Source of the DNA: JBMZCV01 sp049613665
Lineage (GTDB): Bacteria > Bacteroidota > Bacteroidia > Chitinophagales > UBA2359
Assembly: GCA_049613665.1 (NCBI GenBank)
Contig: JBMZCV010000199.1
Coordinates: forward strand, 1-8,819
Direction: 5' to 3'
DNA length: 8,819 nucleotides
The notes under the pieces were generated by a model that did no database searches, was not told the origin of the DNA, and saw only the letters and a program-made list of their open reading frames with translations. Positions 1 to 6,553 of this stretch are shown here, one piece after another. Both the position numbers and the translations under genes were made by a program. Position 1 is the stretch's first letter. The number at the start of each line of letters is the position of its first letter.

Positions 1-1
1 T

Positions 2-100
2 TTTTTGGTCAAGCAAAAAAATGAACAACAGCCGAAAAGCGGACTGCCTGAAAGACATAAGGACAAGACTATACAATCCTTTTTAAAACATACAAACTAA
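2..100 (+). CDS. Possible 3' end of an upstream gene (partial)
   Basis: The frame starting at base 2 is open from the window edge to a TAA at 98-100. It gives a 32-residue hydrophilic tail rich in Lys and Gln, ending SFLKHTN. The stretch is richer in G and C than the spacer that follows, as expected for coding DNA. However, a second forward frame is also open from the edge to a TAA at 84-86, so the frame choice is uncertain. No domain or family can be recognised from so short a piece. Sequence to the left of the window would settle it. Confidence 0.35.
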   Translation, partial: FLVKQKNEQQPKSGLPERHKDKTIQSFLKHTN

Positions 101-146
101 CTATTAAATAAGTTTTGTCATAGCAGTTTCAAAGCGGAAACGCCTG

Positions 147-187
147 CCGTTTATTAAATAGTGTTTGGCACTTAGTAAACACAAATT
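147..187 (-). repeat. Partial, inverted copy (A) of the dispersed intergenic repeat
   Basis: Read on the reverse strand, bases 180 to 147 match bases 6775-6808 at 32 of 34 positions. Both copies share the blocks GTTTACTAAGTGCCAA and ACTATTTAATAAACGG, separated by two differing bases. Beyond the second block the similarity to the longer copies is lost, so this is a partial or diverged member. It is the only copy seen in inverted orientation. Confidence 0.7.
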
Positions 188-280
188 ACCTATTGATTAG
201 TAATAATGTATAGGCTTGACAGATAATACTTTCCTCATAAAATTTTCATACCATTTATTGCATATCGTTAGGCTTTATTT

Positions 281-305
281 TAGCACGAGTTAAAAACTCA
301 TGCTA
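281..305 (-). other. Stem-loop downstream of the small reverse-strand ORF
   Basis: Bases 281-291 and 295-305 form an 11-bp stem around a three-base loop. The one non-Watson-Crick position is a T-G pair on the reverse strand but a C-A mismatch on the + strand, so the fold is better in a reverse-strand transcript. It lies about 60 bases past the stop of the 367-567 ORF and could mark its transcript end. There is no T-run after it in that direction, so it is not a standard intrinsic terminator. Confidence 0.3.
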
Positions 306-366
306 GTATATATTTGTTATGGATAGGCTCAAATGTAATACCTATTCTTATAGTGGCCAATATTTT

Positions 367-567
367 TTATTTTTGCAATGTTGGCCCTATGAGATTATCG
401 TCTATTTGCGTTGCATTTACTCTTTTATCCATTTTTGCTAAAAACACTTTTTCTAGCAAATCGGCATCTCGCAAGATTTCCACTTTGAAGTTTCGAGCTT
501 CTGTGGTACGCAATTCATTTTTCAAATATTCTTTAATGCTGGTGGTGATGCTTTTTTTCGGTGACAT
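367..567 (-). CDS. Small hypothetical protein (66 aa), possibly a decayed gene
   Basis: I do not recognise this protein. It is soluble and strongly charged, starts MSPKKSITTSIKEYLKNE, and has no signal peptide, membrane segment or cysteine. The reverse frame uses varied codons (for example GCC, GTG, ATC, CGA), unlike the surrounding AT-rich spacer. The competing forward frame (314-592) is hydrophobic and low in complexity, as expected of an antisense shadow. A TAAATTTG -7-type promoter element lies on the reverse strand at 609-602, giving a leader of about 30 bases. After its TAA stop the same frame stays open for 22 more codons, to 301. This could therefore be a short true gene or the front of a longer gene cut by a nonsense change. 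The nearest neighbour downstream on the same strand is not in the window. Confidence 0.42.
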   Translation of the reverse strand: MSPKKSITTSIKEYLKNELRTTEARNFKVEILRDADLLEKVFLAKMDKRVNATQIDDNLIGPTLQK

Positions 568-601
568 TATAATAAATTGTTTAAGGTTGTAAGTAGTTGG
601 A

Positions 602-609
602 CAAATTTA
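602..609 (-). promoter_or_regulatory. Candidate -7 promoter element for the small reverse-strand ORF
   Basis: The reverse strand reads TAAATTTG here, matching the Bacteroidota -7 consensus TAnnTTTG. No TTTG is found 19-21 bases upstream, so only half of the consensus is present. A start about 7 bases downstream would give a leader of roughly 30 bases before the ATG at 567. Confidence 0.28.
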
Positions 610-625
610 TGCTACAAATTAGAGG

Positions 626-744
626 AAGCTAAGTGTCAAACACCATTTAATAAAGGATTCGTTTAGTTGCTAACGCATTAACAATCAAGGTGTTAACTTG
701 TTTTGAAATGCCCAAAAACTTCTGAACGACTACTTAATAAATGG
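626..744 (+). repeat. Dispersed intergenic repeat, full-length copy B
   Basis: This copy aligns end to end with copies at 5322-5434 and 6779-6891. The front block (628-656) is CTAAGTGTCAA followed by an ATTTAATAAA-type block. The middle holds an imperfect stem, 671-679 with 687-695, which has a G-T wobble at the same place as in the 6771-6891 copy. The end block, 728-744, reads GACTACTTAATAAATGG, close to GACTGTTTAGAAATGG in the 5322-5434 copy. Divergence is high, so the copies are old or under weak constraint. Confidence 0.62.
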
Positions 745-1155
745 TTGATTTGTTGTTAATCTATCTATAAGGTATTGGGTTCAATGAGCTGTTATGTTAT
801 TTTTGCTTAGGCACTTAATACATATGCTAAAAAATGCTTTTTTATTAAGTTAAAGGATAAAATTTAAGCAGCCTCTAAATAAGGTTTGATGTTTATATAA
901 GTATAAATATAAAAACTTGCTTATGAAGTTACCATTTTTTTTAAAAAAAATGATGCTTTTCGATAAAAAGCTATAAAAAACTTGACTATAAAGCTTTGAA
1001 AAATGATAAAGCCAAAAGAGAAATGAAACATATTTTTTCATATGCAGCAAAAAAATAAAGCATTAAAAAATGTGATATGACAAAGAATATCTCTAATATA
1101 TACCTTACATCATTATTTATTTTTAGAAATAGCTAGATTTCTCTATACTTTTTTA
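745..1155. other. AT-rich spacer upstream of trpS, no gene seen
   Basis: No convincing gene lies here. A reverse ORF at 850-1050 is almost wholly Phe, Lys, Tyr, Leu and Ser from A/T runs and is rejected. The stretch contains a perfect 20-bp palindrome at 933-952 (CA, eight T, eight A, TG). A small hairpin, GCTTTT-cgat-AAAAAGC, follows directly. I can assign no role to either. Confidence 0.5.
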
Positions 1156-1163
1156 TAATTTTG
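1156..1163 (+). promoter_or_regulatory. Candidate -7 element directly before the trpS start
   Basis: TAATTTTG matches the Bacteroidota -7 consensus TAnnTTTG and ends four bases before the trpS ATG at 1168. If used, transcription would begin at or within the start codon, giving an almost leaderless mRNA. No TTTG sits 19-21 bases upstream, so the match may be chance in AT-rich DNA. Confidence 0.25.
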
Positions 1164-1167
1164 CAAT

Positions 1168-2175
1168 ATGGAAACAGTAGTTAGTGGAGCACGTCCCACA
1201 AATATGATACATTTAGGCAATTATTTCGGTGCAATACGCAATTTTACGCTCATGCAAAACGATTATAATTGCTACTTTTTTATAGCCGACTATCACTCGC
1301 TTACAACACACCCAGAAGCGAAAGAACTAAACGAACATGTCAAAAGTTTGTTGGCAACTTATTTGGCTTGCGGCCTCGACCCAAACAAAGCCACAATTTA
1401 TATACAAAGCCATTTGCCACAAATACCAGAGTTGTATTTGTTGTTTAATATGCTGGCATACAAAGGCGAACTCGAAAAAGTGCCTACTTTCAAAGAAAAA
1501 GTTCGTAGTCAAGAGCGAACAGGAAAAAGTATTAACGCAGGTTTATTGACTTATCCTGTGTTGATGTCGGTCGATATATTGATACACAAAGCTCTGAAAG
1601 TGCCTGTGGGCAAAGACCAAGAAGCACACCTCGAAATATGTCGAAATTTTGCAAATCGCTTCAACCACCAAACAAAAAGCAGTTATTTTCCAGCACCTCA
1701 TGGCTTCAACTATGGGCAAAAATTGGTGAAAGTGCCTAGTTTAGACAATTCTGGTAAAATGTCGAAGTCTGCCGAAAATCCTAATAGTGCTATCTTTTTG
1801 ACAGATACGGATAAGGTGATTCGCAAAAAAATTATGCGTGCCACGAGTGATTCTGGCCCTACTCAAATGAATCAAACGAAGCCACAAGCTATCGAGAATT
1901 TATTTGATTTGATGCGGCTAGTATCTACTGAAGATACCATTTCGCATTTTGAAGACCATTACAATAAATGTACGATACGCTATGGCGATTTGAAAAAACA
2001 ATTGGCGGCAGATATGATAAGCTTCGTTTCGCCAATTCGTGCATCTATTATCGATATTAGACAAAACGAAGACTACATGAAAAAAGTAGTTATGGAAGGT
2101 GGCGAAAAAGCACAAATTAGTGCCGAAGCAACACTAAGAGGAGCAAAAGAACTAATGGGCATGAAATATTTTTAG
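1168..2175 (+). CDS. trpS: Tryptophanyl-tRNA synthetase (TrpRS)
   Basis: This cytoplasmic class Ic synthetase activates tryptophan with ATP and charges tRNA(Trp). The 335 residues match the usual bacterial length of about 330. The HIGH-type signature is HLGN at residues 15-18, inside SGARPTNMIHLGNYFGAIRN. The second ATP-binding signature is a perfect KMSKS at 197-201. Between them lies the family stretch GLLTYPVLMSVDIL followed by VPVGKDQEAHLE, typical of the tryptophan- and tRNA-binding core. The ATG start puts the usual few residues before the SG-PT motif, so no other start is needed. One small deviation is GARPTN where many bacterial enzymes have GxQPTG. The deoxynucleoside kinase gene follows after 86 bases on the same strand with no terminator in between, so the two may be co-transcribed. 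No tryptophan-linked attenuator or T-box-like leader is evident. Confidence 0.97.
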   Translation: METVVSGARPTNMIHLGNYFGAIRNFTLMQNDYNCYFFIADYHSLTTHPEAKELNEHVKSLLATYLACGLDPNKATIYIQSHLPQIPELYLLFNMLAYKGELEKVPTFKEKVRSQERTGKSINAGLLTYPVLMSVDILIHKALKVPVGKDQEAHLEICRNFANRFNHQTKSSYFPAPHGFNYGQKLVKVPSLDNSGKMSKSAENPNSAIFLTDTDKVIRKKIMRATSDSGPTQMNQTKPQAIENLFDLMRLVSTEDTISHFEDHYNKCTIRYGDLKKQLAADMISFVSPIRASIIDIRQNEDYMKKVVMEGGEKAQISAEATLRGAKELMGMKYF

Positions 2176-2261
2176 AAAATAACTGTCACAAGCCAAACAT
2201 TTTAATCTCTAAAAAAAAGAGCAAAATCTACTCAAAATTCACTATCAAAAGAGCAAAAACA

Positions 2262-2900
2262 TTGTATAACAAAAATATTAAGCACGTTGCTATTGCAGGA
2301 AATATTGGAGCAGGCAAAACAACTTTAGCCGAAAAATTAGGGCAACATTTCGATTGGAAGGTGATGTATGAAGACGTAGAACATAATCCATATTTACAAG
2401 ATTTTTATGAAAATATGCCTCGTTGGTCTTTCAATTTACAAGTTTATTTTTTGAATAGTCGCTTCAATCAAGTTAAGCAAATACAAGAAGGCGATGTTAC
2501 GATTATTCAAGATAGAACCATCTATGAAGATGCCTACATTTTTGCACCTAATTTATATGAAATGGGTTTGATGTCGGAGCGAGATTTTCAGAACTATATC
2601 AGCCTTTTCAAAACGGTAGATTCTTTTTTTCGGCCGCCAGACCTACTCATTTATTTGAGAGGCTCTATCGAAACTTTGGTATCTCAAATTCAGAAACGAG
2701 GCCGAGAATATGAAGAAAATATCCGCATTGATTATTTAGGACGCTTAAATAAATATTATGAAAATTGGATAACAAACTATAATAATGGCAATTTGCTCAT
2801 TATTGATGTAGATAATATTGATTTTGCCGATAATGCTGAACATTTGCAGCAAGTAATTCGGCAAGTGCAAGAAAATTTAGAAAATATATTAGTATCATAA
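2262..2900 (+). CDS. Deoxynucleoside kinase (dCK/dGK/TK2-type)
   Basis: The 212-residue protein phosphorylates deoxynucleosides with ATP, the first step of deoxynucleotide salvage. It shows the family motifs in order. The P-loop GNIGAGKT is at residues 13-20. The acidic-aromatic stretch YEDVEHNPYLQDFY follows. QDRTIYED at 83-90 carries the DR pair that corresponds to the catalytic and substrate-binding region. RPPDLLIYLRGS comes next, and the LID-type arginine stretch KRGREYE is at 145-151. Which base it prefers cannot be read from the sequence. The start is TTG: no in-frame ATG occurs before the P-loop, and the next ATG, at residue 35, would remove the P-loop. The open frame continues upstream, but TTG is the only plausible initiator near the expected N-terminus. 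No Shine-Dalgarno sequence is evident. The gene lies 86 bases after trpS and is followed by a strong hairpin terminator. Confidence 0.93.
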   Translation: MYNKNIKHVAIAGNIGAGKTTLAEKLGQHFDWKVMYEDVEHNPYLQDFYENMPRWSFNLQVYFLNSRFNQVKQIQEGDVTIIQDRTIYEDAYIFAPNLYEMGLMSERDFQNYISLFKTVDSFFRPPDLLIYLRGSIETLVSQIQKRGREYEENIRIDYLGRLNKYYENWITNYNNGNLLIIDVDNIDFADNAEHLQQVIRQVQENLENILVS

Positions 2901-2904
2901 ATTT

Positions 2905-2957
2905 AAAGAATAGCTAATAAATAATTAGTTTGTACTAACGCATCTAATTTAGTTATC
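2905..2957 (+). repeat. Possible degraded fragment of the dispersed repeat
   Basis: The segment contains a TAATAAA block followed by TTTGTACTAACGCAT. This resembles TTTGAGCTAACGTAT in the copy at 6779-6891 and TTGCTAACGCATT in the copy at 626-744, in the same order and spacing. The front and end blocks are missing. The match is short and could be chance. Confidence 0.25.
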
Positions 2958-2962
2958 AATAT

Positions 2963-3016
2963 TTTTTTAGACCTATTGCTTTTTTTTCGAAAAAGTAATA
3001 GGTCTAAAAAATTTTT
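2963..3016 (+). terminator. Strong hairpin terminator after the deoxynucleoside kinase gene
   Basis: Bases 2963-2984 pair with 2990-3011 in a 22-bp stem containing one G-T wobble (2978 with 2996). The core is AGACCTATTGC. The loop is five bases and a T-run follows at 3012-3016. A matching T-run at the left edge makes it potentially bidirectional. It lies about 60 bases after the kinase stop and 43 bases before trmN6, so trmN6 needs its own start or read-through. Confidence 0.8.
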
Positions 3017-3058
3017 ATAAACAGCTACTAAACTAAACCTACCTGAATCTTAACACTT

Positions 3059-3778
3059 ATGTCACTTTTTCGCTTCAAACAATTTGCTATCGCTCAAAAT
3101 CGCTGTGCTATGAAAGTAGGTACAGATGGTGTTTTGTTGGGAGCATGGGCAAACTGCAAACAAGCCACCGCCATATTAGACATTGGTACAGGCACTGGAC
3201 TCATCGCACTAATGCTGGCACAACGCAATCTTTTGGCTACCATAGATGCTATTGATATTAATGTTGCTGCTGCCGAGCAAGCCAACGAAAATATGCAAGC
3301 AAGTCCATGGACAAATCGTTTGACTGTTTTTCCAATATCTTTAGAAGCATTTGCAAAAAAAAATACAAAGAAAAAATACGACTTAATTGTTAGCAATCCT
3401 CCTTTTTTCATCAACTCATTGCATTCGCCCAAGAGCGTTGGCCGCAATCAAGCACGTCATACAGACAGCCTTCCTTTTTCCGACTTATTGTTATATGTCA
3501 ATCAATTGCTTTCTGTAAATGGAAAGTTTTGTGTTATATTACCGTGCCAACAAGCCATACAATTAGAGCAAATGTCAGCTTTTTACAATTTATTTTGTGA
3601 AACCAAATTATTGATTTATCCCAAAGCCGAAAAAGCTGCTAATCGCTGTTTGATGCAGTTTTCTCGACAAAAAACAAGCGATTGTCAGCTAGAAAAACTT
3701 GTTTTGAGAAGCTCTACAACCAACCAATATACAACAGCTTATAGAAAGCTTACTTGCAATTTTCATCTTATGTATTAA
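3059..3778 (+). CDS. trmN6: tRNA1(Val) (adenine(37)-N6)-methyltransferase
   Basis: This SAM-dependent methyltransferase makes m6A at position 37 of tRNA1(Val), next to the anticodon, as known for E. coli TrmN6 (YfiC). The 239 residues match the family length of about 245. The N-terminus, FRFKQFAIAQNRCAMKVGTD followed by GVLLGAWA, is the diagnostic start of this family. Motif I, DIGTGTG, at residues 41-47 binds SAM. NPPF at 113-116 is the motif IV signature of adenine-N6 methyltransferases and is intact. The next segment, ending in GRNQARHTDSLPFSDLL, is also typical. The ATG gives the expected N-terminus. The gene stands alone between a terminator 47 bases upstream and a long spacer downstream, and no clear promoter is visible before it. 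A related small-molecule or protein methyltransferase is less likely, given how well the N-terminal block fits. Confidence 0.92.
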   Translation: MSLFRFKQFAIAQNRCAMKVGTDGVLLGAWANCKQATAILDIGTGTGLIALMLAQRNLLATIDAIDINVAAAEQANENMQASPWTNRLTVFPISLEAFAKKNTKKKYDLIVSNPPFFINSLHSPKSVGRNQARHTDSLPFSDLLLYVNQLLSVNGKFCVILPCQQAIQLEQMSAFYNLFCETKLLIYPKAEKAANRCLMQFSRQKTSDCQLEKLVLRSSTTNQYTTAYRKLTCNFHLMY

Positions 3779-3804
3779 ACAATATCTTATGCTCAAAAAC
3801 ATAA

Positions 3805-3829
3805 AAATGTATTTTGTTTAAAAACATTT
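3805..3829 (+). terminator. Weak AT-only hairpin after trmN6
   Basis: Bases 3805-3810 and 3812-3815 pair with 3824-3829 and 3820-3823. The loop is four bases and base 3811 is bulged. The stem is nearly all A-T, has no clean T-run after it and lies 27 bases past the trmN6 stop. It is a possible but weak terminator. Confidence 0.25.
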
Positions 3830-4346
3830 ACTTTTCAAATATGATTGAGTGATTTGATAGCAACTATAATCAACCTATCTTCCATTACATCAAGGTGAAA
3901 GCAGCATTCTAATAAATGATAATAAGGGTTAAAAAAGATTTAATTGGGCTAAAAAAATTAAAGAATTATTTTTTGATTATATTAAATTCTTAACTTATAG
4001 GCACTATTTTTGCTATATAAAAAATAGAAAGCTGCTAGTAAAAAAGCATTTATTATTTTGTAAATTGTGCGAAAAAAAACTTTTTTGCAAAAAATGATAA
4101 ATTATTAATAGTTCTTTGACAACGATTTAATAAAGTATATTAGCTTTTTAGTGTGTGTAAAAGCTTAAAATTTAGTATAATACAAATTAAAATTATTTGC
4201 TAGATAGCCTTCGAAAGAAAAAAAAAGCTATGAAAGCTAAAAAAATATAAAAAATAATTTTTTTTTCTTAAAAAGTTCTTATATTTGTGATATAATTATT
4301 TGTGCTAGTATATTGTTGTTTTTGTTTTAAAAAACTTTATATATTA
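3830..4346. other. Long AT-rich spacer upstream of tsaB, no gene seen
   Basis: This is most of the 767-base gap between trmN6 and tsaB, and no open frame in it looks coding. Visible structure is limited. A hairpin pairs AGCTTTT (4142-4148) with AAAAGCT (4159-4165). AAAGCTA occurs twice in tandem at 4224-4230 and 4233-4239. TTCTTTGACA occurs near 4113-4122, with a TTTG that could serve as a -33 element but no proper -7 partner. TATATTTG at 4280-4287 is a perfect -7 element without a -33 TTTG. I can assign no function to the region. Confidence 0.5.
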
Positions 4347-4377
4347 TTTGTAAAGCCATAAAAAACAACTATATTTG
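4347..4377 (+). promoter_or_regulatory. Bacteroidota-type promoter for tsaB
   Basis: TTTG at 4347-4350, 19 bases, then TATATTTG at 4370-4377 match both halves and the spacing of the phylum's housekeeping promoter (TTTG, 19-21, TAnnTTTG). Transcription would start near 4384, giving a leader of about 160 bases before the tsaB ATG. I see no riboswitch or strong hairpin in that leader. Confidence 0.68.
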
Positions 4378-4545
4378 CGATTAATTATTATTATAAGACT
4401 TAAAGTATAAAATTTAATATTTCAAAACTAATTAAAACCTACAACAAAACACTAACCTTTCTTTTTCTTTCTCTACTACAAATGTAAGCCAAAGATAAAA
4501 CCAATACACTTACTTTAATAAAAAGCAAAGTTTCACTACATTATT

Positions 4546-5235
4546 ATGTCTCTATTATTATGTATAGATAGTTCAGCTAATTTTTGTTCTGTGGTTTTGA
4601 GCAATTCAAAACAAATAGTAGCAACAAAAAAGAGCGAACAACCGAATGCTCATGCTGAGGTATTAACAGTGTTTATAGCAGATGTTTTGCAAGAGCAAAA
4701 AATATCTATAAAAGATGTAGATGCAATAGCTTATAGTTCAGGACCTGGCTCTTATACAGGCTTGCGAATAGGCTCTTCTGTTTGCAAAGGTTTGTGCTAT
4801 GCACATAACATTCCTTTTATTGCTATTCCTACTTTACAAGCTATGAGTTCTGCTTTCATCAAACAACATTATCAAAAAAACGCATGGTATATTCCTGTAA
4901 TAGATGCTCGACGTTCCGATATTTATTTTAGTATTTTTACAGATTTACTTCAACCTATCATATTAGAACAGTTTATAAGCTTAGAAGCAGATTCATTCCA
5001 AAAACACGCAGCCAAACCGCTTCATTTTTTTGGTAATGCTGCCGATAAATGTAAAAAAATACTTGAAACAAGCAACTGTACTTTTACTACTTTTCAACAT
5101 CAAGCTACAGATTTGATTGATTTAGCTACTGATATGTTTGAAGCAAAACAGTTTAATGATATTGTTTATTTTGAGCCTAACTATTTGAAAACATGGCAAG
5201 CAAAAACTAAAAAAAATAAAAAGTTGCAATTATAA
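4546..5235 (+). CDS. tsaB: tRNA threonylcarbamoyladenosine biosynthesis protein TsaB
   Basis: TsaB (YeaZ) is the inactive ASKHA-fold partner that binds TsaD in the complex that adds threonylcarbamoyl to A37 of ANN-decoding tRNAs. The N-terminal strand LLLCIDSSANFCSVVL is the phosphate-1 type loop of the fold. NAHAEVL at residues 34-40 and GPGSYTGLRIG at 66-76 are the family signature. It is followed by KGLCYAHNIPFIAIPTLQAM. The 229 residues match the usual length of about 230. The more variable C-terminal half ends in a Lys-rich tail. The ATG start gives the expected N-terminus. TsaD has the same fold but is about 340 residues with metal-binding histidines, which are absent here. No tsaC, tsaD or tsaE lies nearby. 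A good promoter sits about 170 bases upstream. Confidence 0.95.
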   Translation: MSLLLCIDSSANFCSVVLSNSKQIVATKKSEQPNAHAEVLTVFIADVLQEQKISIKDVDAIAYSSGPGSYTGLRIGSSVCKGLCYAHNIPFIAIPTLQAMSSAFIKQHYQKNAWYIPVIDARRSDIYFSIFTDLLQPIILEQFISLEADSFQKHAAKPLHFFGNAADKCKKILETSNCTFTTFQHQATDLIDLATDMFEAKQFNDIVYFEPNYLKTWQAKTKKNKKLQL

Positions 5236-5321
5236 GTTGAAGCCAAGTAGTATTAAAAAGCACACTCAAAATAAAAATTCGCTAAGTATTCTGTAAATTA
5301 AAATTATTATAATTTGCAAAA

Positions 5322-5434
5322 TAAGTACCAAACTCTACTTAATAATAGAGTAGTCTGTGTGCAAATGCCTTTAAAACCAGTGTGTTGGACTTCCGCAATT
5401 TGTAGAATAAACCTATCCGACTGTTTAGAAATGG
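5322..5434 (+). repeat. Dispersed intergenic repeat, full-length copy D
   Basis: This copy aligns with 6779-6891 along its length. The front reads TAAGTACCAA followed by CTACTTAATAA. An exact shared 18-mer, CGCAATTTGTAGAATAAA, is at 5394-5411, matching 6850-6867. The end is GACTGTTTAGAAATGG, like the copy at 626-744. The central stem seen in the 6771-6891 copy is largely lost; only the right-arm type GTGTGTTGG remains. It lies between tsaB and the first ArsR gene. Confidence 0.7.
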
Positions 5435-5581
5435 TATTTTTATAAAAAAATAGGTCATATTTTTTTATATTTGATGTTTCTATCTAAAAAAACATGTTAT
5501 TTCTTTTTTGTTAAACAAGTTAATTACATGCTTACAAAAAACTTACATAATAGACTTAAATTTAGGTAATACTATTTTATT

Positions 5582-5612
5582 TTTTAGTCATCGAAAAAAC
5601 AAAATACCTTTG
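5582..5612 (+). promoter_or_regulatory. Candidate promoter for the first ArsR-family gene
   Basis: TACCTTTG at 5605-5612 matches the Bacteroidota -7 consensus TAnnTTTG. At the right distance upstream there is TTTT rather than TTTG. Transcription would start near 5619, leaving a leader of about 160 bases before the ATG at 5780. Confidence 0.45.
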
Positions 5613-5641
5613 TTAGTGTTATTTCACCAATAAGTTACTGC

Positions 5642-5686
5642 GATAGATCGAGCCAAAATGTATAATTTATTAGATTATGGTCTATC
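5642..5686. promoter_or_regulatory. Inverted repeat in the ArsR-gene leader, possible operator
   Basis: GATAGATC at 5642-5649 and GGTCTATC at 5679-5686 are inverted repeats with one T-G pair, separated by 29 bases. ArsR-type repressors bind inverted repeats near their own promoters. These arms are short and far apart, so the assignment is tentative. Confidence 0.22.
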
Positions 5687-5779
5687 TAAATAACACTTAA
5701 AACACAAAACTATACTGTGAAACAAAATACTTATTCACTTTCTTAAATTATTTTTAACTAACTTAAATTTTTTAAACAA

Positions 5780-6124
5780 ATGGGAACACATACAAAAATT
5801 GATTCGGTTATTATTCGCAAAGATAGCGATGCTCCGATACAACTAGATTATGATTTGCTTCGTAGAGCAGTACTTGTATTACGAGCTGTAAATCATAAGC
5901 TACGTCAATCAATTGTTGAATTATTGGAAGAGCACAAACGCCTAACTGTAACAGAAATTTATGTGAAATTGCGTTTAGAACAGTCTGTGGCTTCTCAACA
6001 TTTAGCAATTTTGCGTCGTGCGGGTGTCGTTGTTACAGATAGAGAAGGAAAATATATTTTCTATTCTTTGAATCATGACCGTATTGCTGAAATTTCACAA
6101 TTAATTGAAGATCTTGCTCGATAA
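5780..6124 (+). CDS. ArsR-family winged-helix transcriptional regulator (first of two)
   Basis: This is a 114-residue dimeric DNA-binding repressor type. The winged-helix core starts with AVNHKLRQSIVELLEE (residues 37-52). The helix-turn-helix has its recognition helix within LEQSVASQHLAILRRAG (66-82). The wing is VTDREGKYIFYSL (85-97) and a C-terminal dimer helix ends the protein. About 28 residues precede the core, longer than in its neighbour. There are no cysteines, so the classical ArsR/SmtB site (ELCVCDL) and thiol-based sensing are excluded. The C-terminal helix lacks the His pattern of SmtB-like zinc sites. Its ligand is unknown and it may be a constitutive or protein-interacting regulator. 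It is followed after 96 bases by a second member that shares LRLEQSxxSQHLxILR and REGKxIxYSLNxD. No metal exporter, reductase or sulfur gene adjoins it. The leader contains a -7 promoter match and a weak inverted repeat. Confidence 0.92.
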   Translation: MGTHTKIDSVIIRKDSDAPIQLDYDLLRRAVLVLRAVNHKLRQSIVELLEEHKRLTVTEIYVKLRLEQSVASQHLAILRRAGVVVTDREGKYIFYSLNHDRIAEISQLIEDLAR

Positions 6125-6147
6125 AACTAGGCTAACCATCTTTTAAA

Positions 6148-6177
6148 CTTGAGCTTTATTATTTATTTACATATTTG
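6148..6177 (+). promoter_or_regulatory. Candidate promoter for the second ArsR-family gene
   Basis: CTTG at 6148-6151, 18 bases, then CATATTTG at 6170-6177 resemble TTTG, 19-21, TAnnTTTG, with one mismatch in each element and spacing one short. It would give a leader of about 37 bases and allow the second regulator to be expressed separately from the first. Confidence 0.35.
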
Positions 6178-6220
6178 TGCTAATCTCCTTTTTTTATTTT
6201 AACGTCAAAATAAGTCAATT

Positions 6221-6553
6221 ATGACAACATTCAACCAAGCAGAATTAGAAACCTCAACAGGTTTACTTAGAGCTATTGCTCATCCTTTACGTCTTACTAT
6301 CCTTGAATTTATTGACCAAAAAGGTGTAATCAACGTAAACAAAATTTACAATACATTGCGTTTAGAGCAATCTATTACTTCTCAACATTTGCGTATCTTG
6401 CGTAATGCTGATTTGGTAAATACACGCCGAGAAGGTAAGTTTATTTATTATTCATTAAATTATGATAAAATCGAGCAAGTAAATACTTGTATTATCGACT
6501 TTAGTGAAAAATTAGAGCTTACTAATGCTGATATGGCAAGAGAAGAAGCTTAA
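6221..6553 (+). CDS. ArsR-family winged-helix transcriptional regulator (second of two)
   Basis: This 110-residue protein is a paralogue of the one encoded just upstream. The core begins AIAHPLRLTILEFIDQKG (residues 19-36), the common ArsR opening. The recognition helix lies within LEQSITSQHLRILRNAD (48-64). The wing is NTRREGKFIYYSL (67-79) and a C-terminal helix continues to about residue 100. It has a single cysteine at residue 90, so no paired-cysteine metal or persulfide site is visible. The 5' extension is shorter than in the first copy and the acidic C-terminal tail is longer. The similarity to its neighbour, also visible at DNA level across the recognition helix, points to an old tandem duplication. 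The two could form heterodimers or compete for similar operators; this is inference. A strong bidirectional terminator follows about 135 bases downstream. Confidence 0.92.
   Translation: MTTFNQAELETSTGLLRAIAHPLRLTILEFIDQKGVINVNKIYNTLRLEQSITSQHLRILRNADLVNTRREGKFIYYSLNYDKIEQVNTCIIDFSEKLELTNADMAREEA

Noticed and set aside
314..592. Forward hydrophobic ORF of 92 residues starting with TTG
   Set aside because: It lies opposite the small reverse ORF, which has the more natural codon and residue mix. Its hydrophobicity is what antisense of a charged protein gives.
626..744. Integron attC-like site, because the repeat contains TAAC and GTTA arms
   Set aside because: The arms lie only about 25 bases apart, do not fit the RYYYAAC and GTTRRRY core pattern at the element ends, and no integrase or cassette array is present.
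850..1050. Reverse ORF of 66 residues
   Set aside because: Almost only Phe, Lys, Tyr, Leu and Ser from A/T runs; no motif or promoter.
3094..3447. Reverse ORF of 117 residues
   Set aside because: It is antisense to trmN6, across its SAM-binding motif and part of the catalytic region.
4113..4122. TTCTTTGACA as an rRNA promoter or CRISPR leader
   Set aside because: No rRNA gene or repeat-spacer array follows, and the -7 element is missing.
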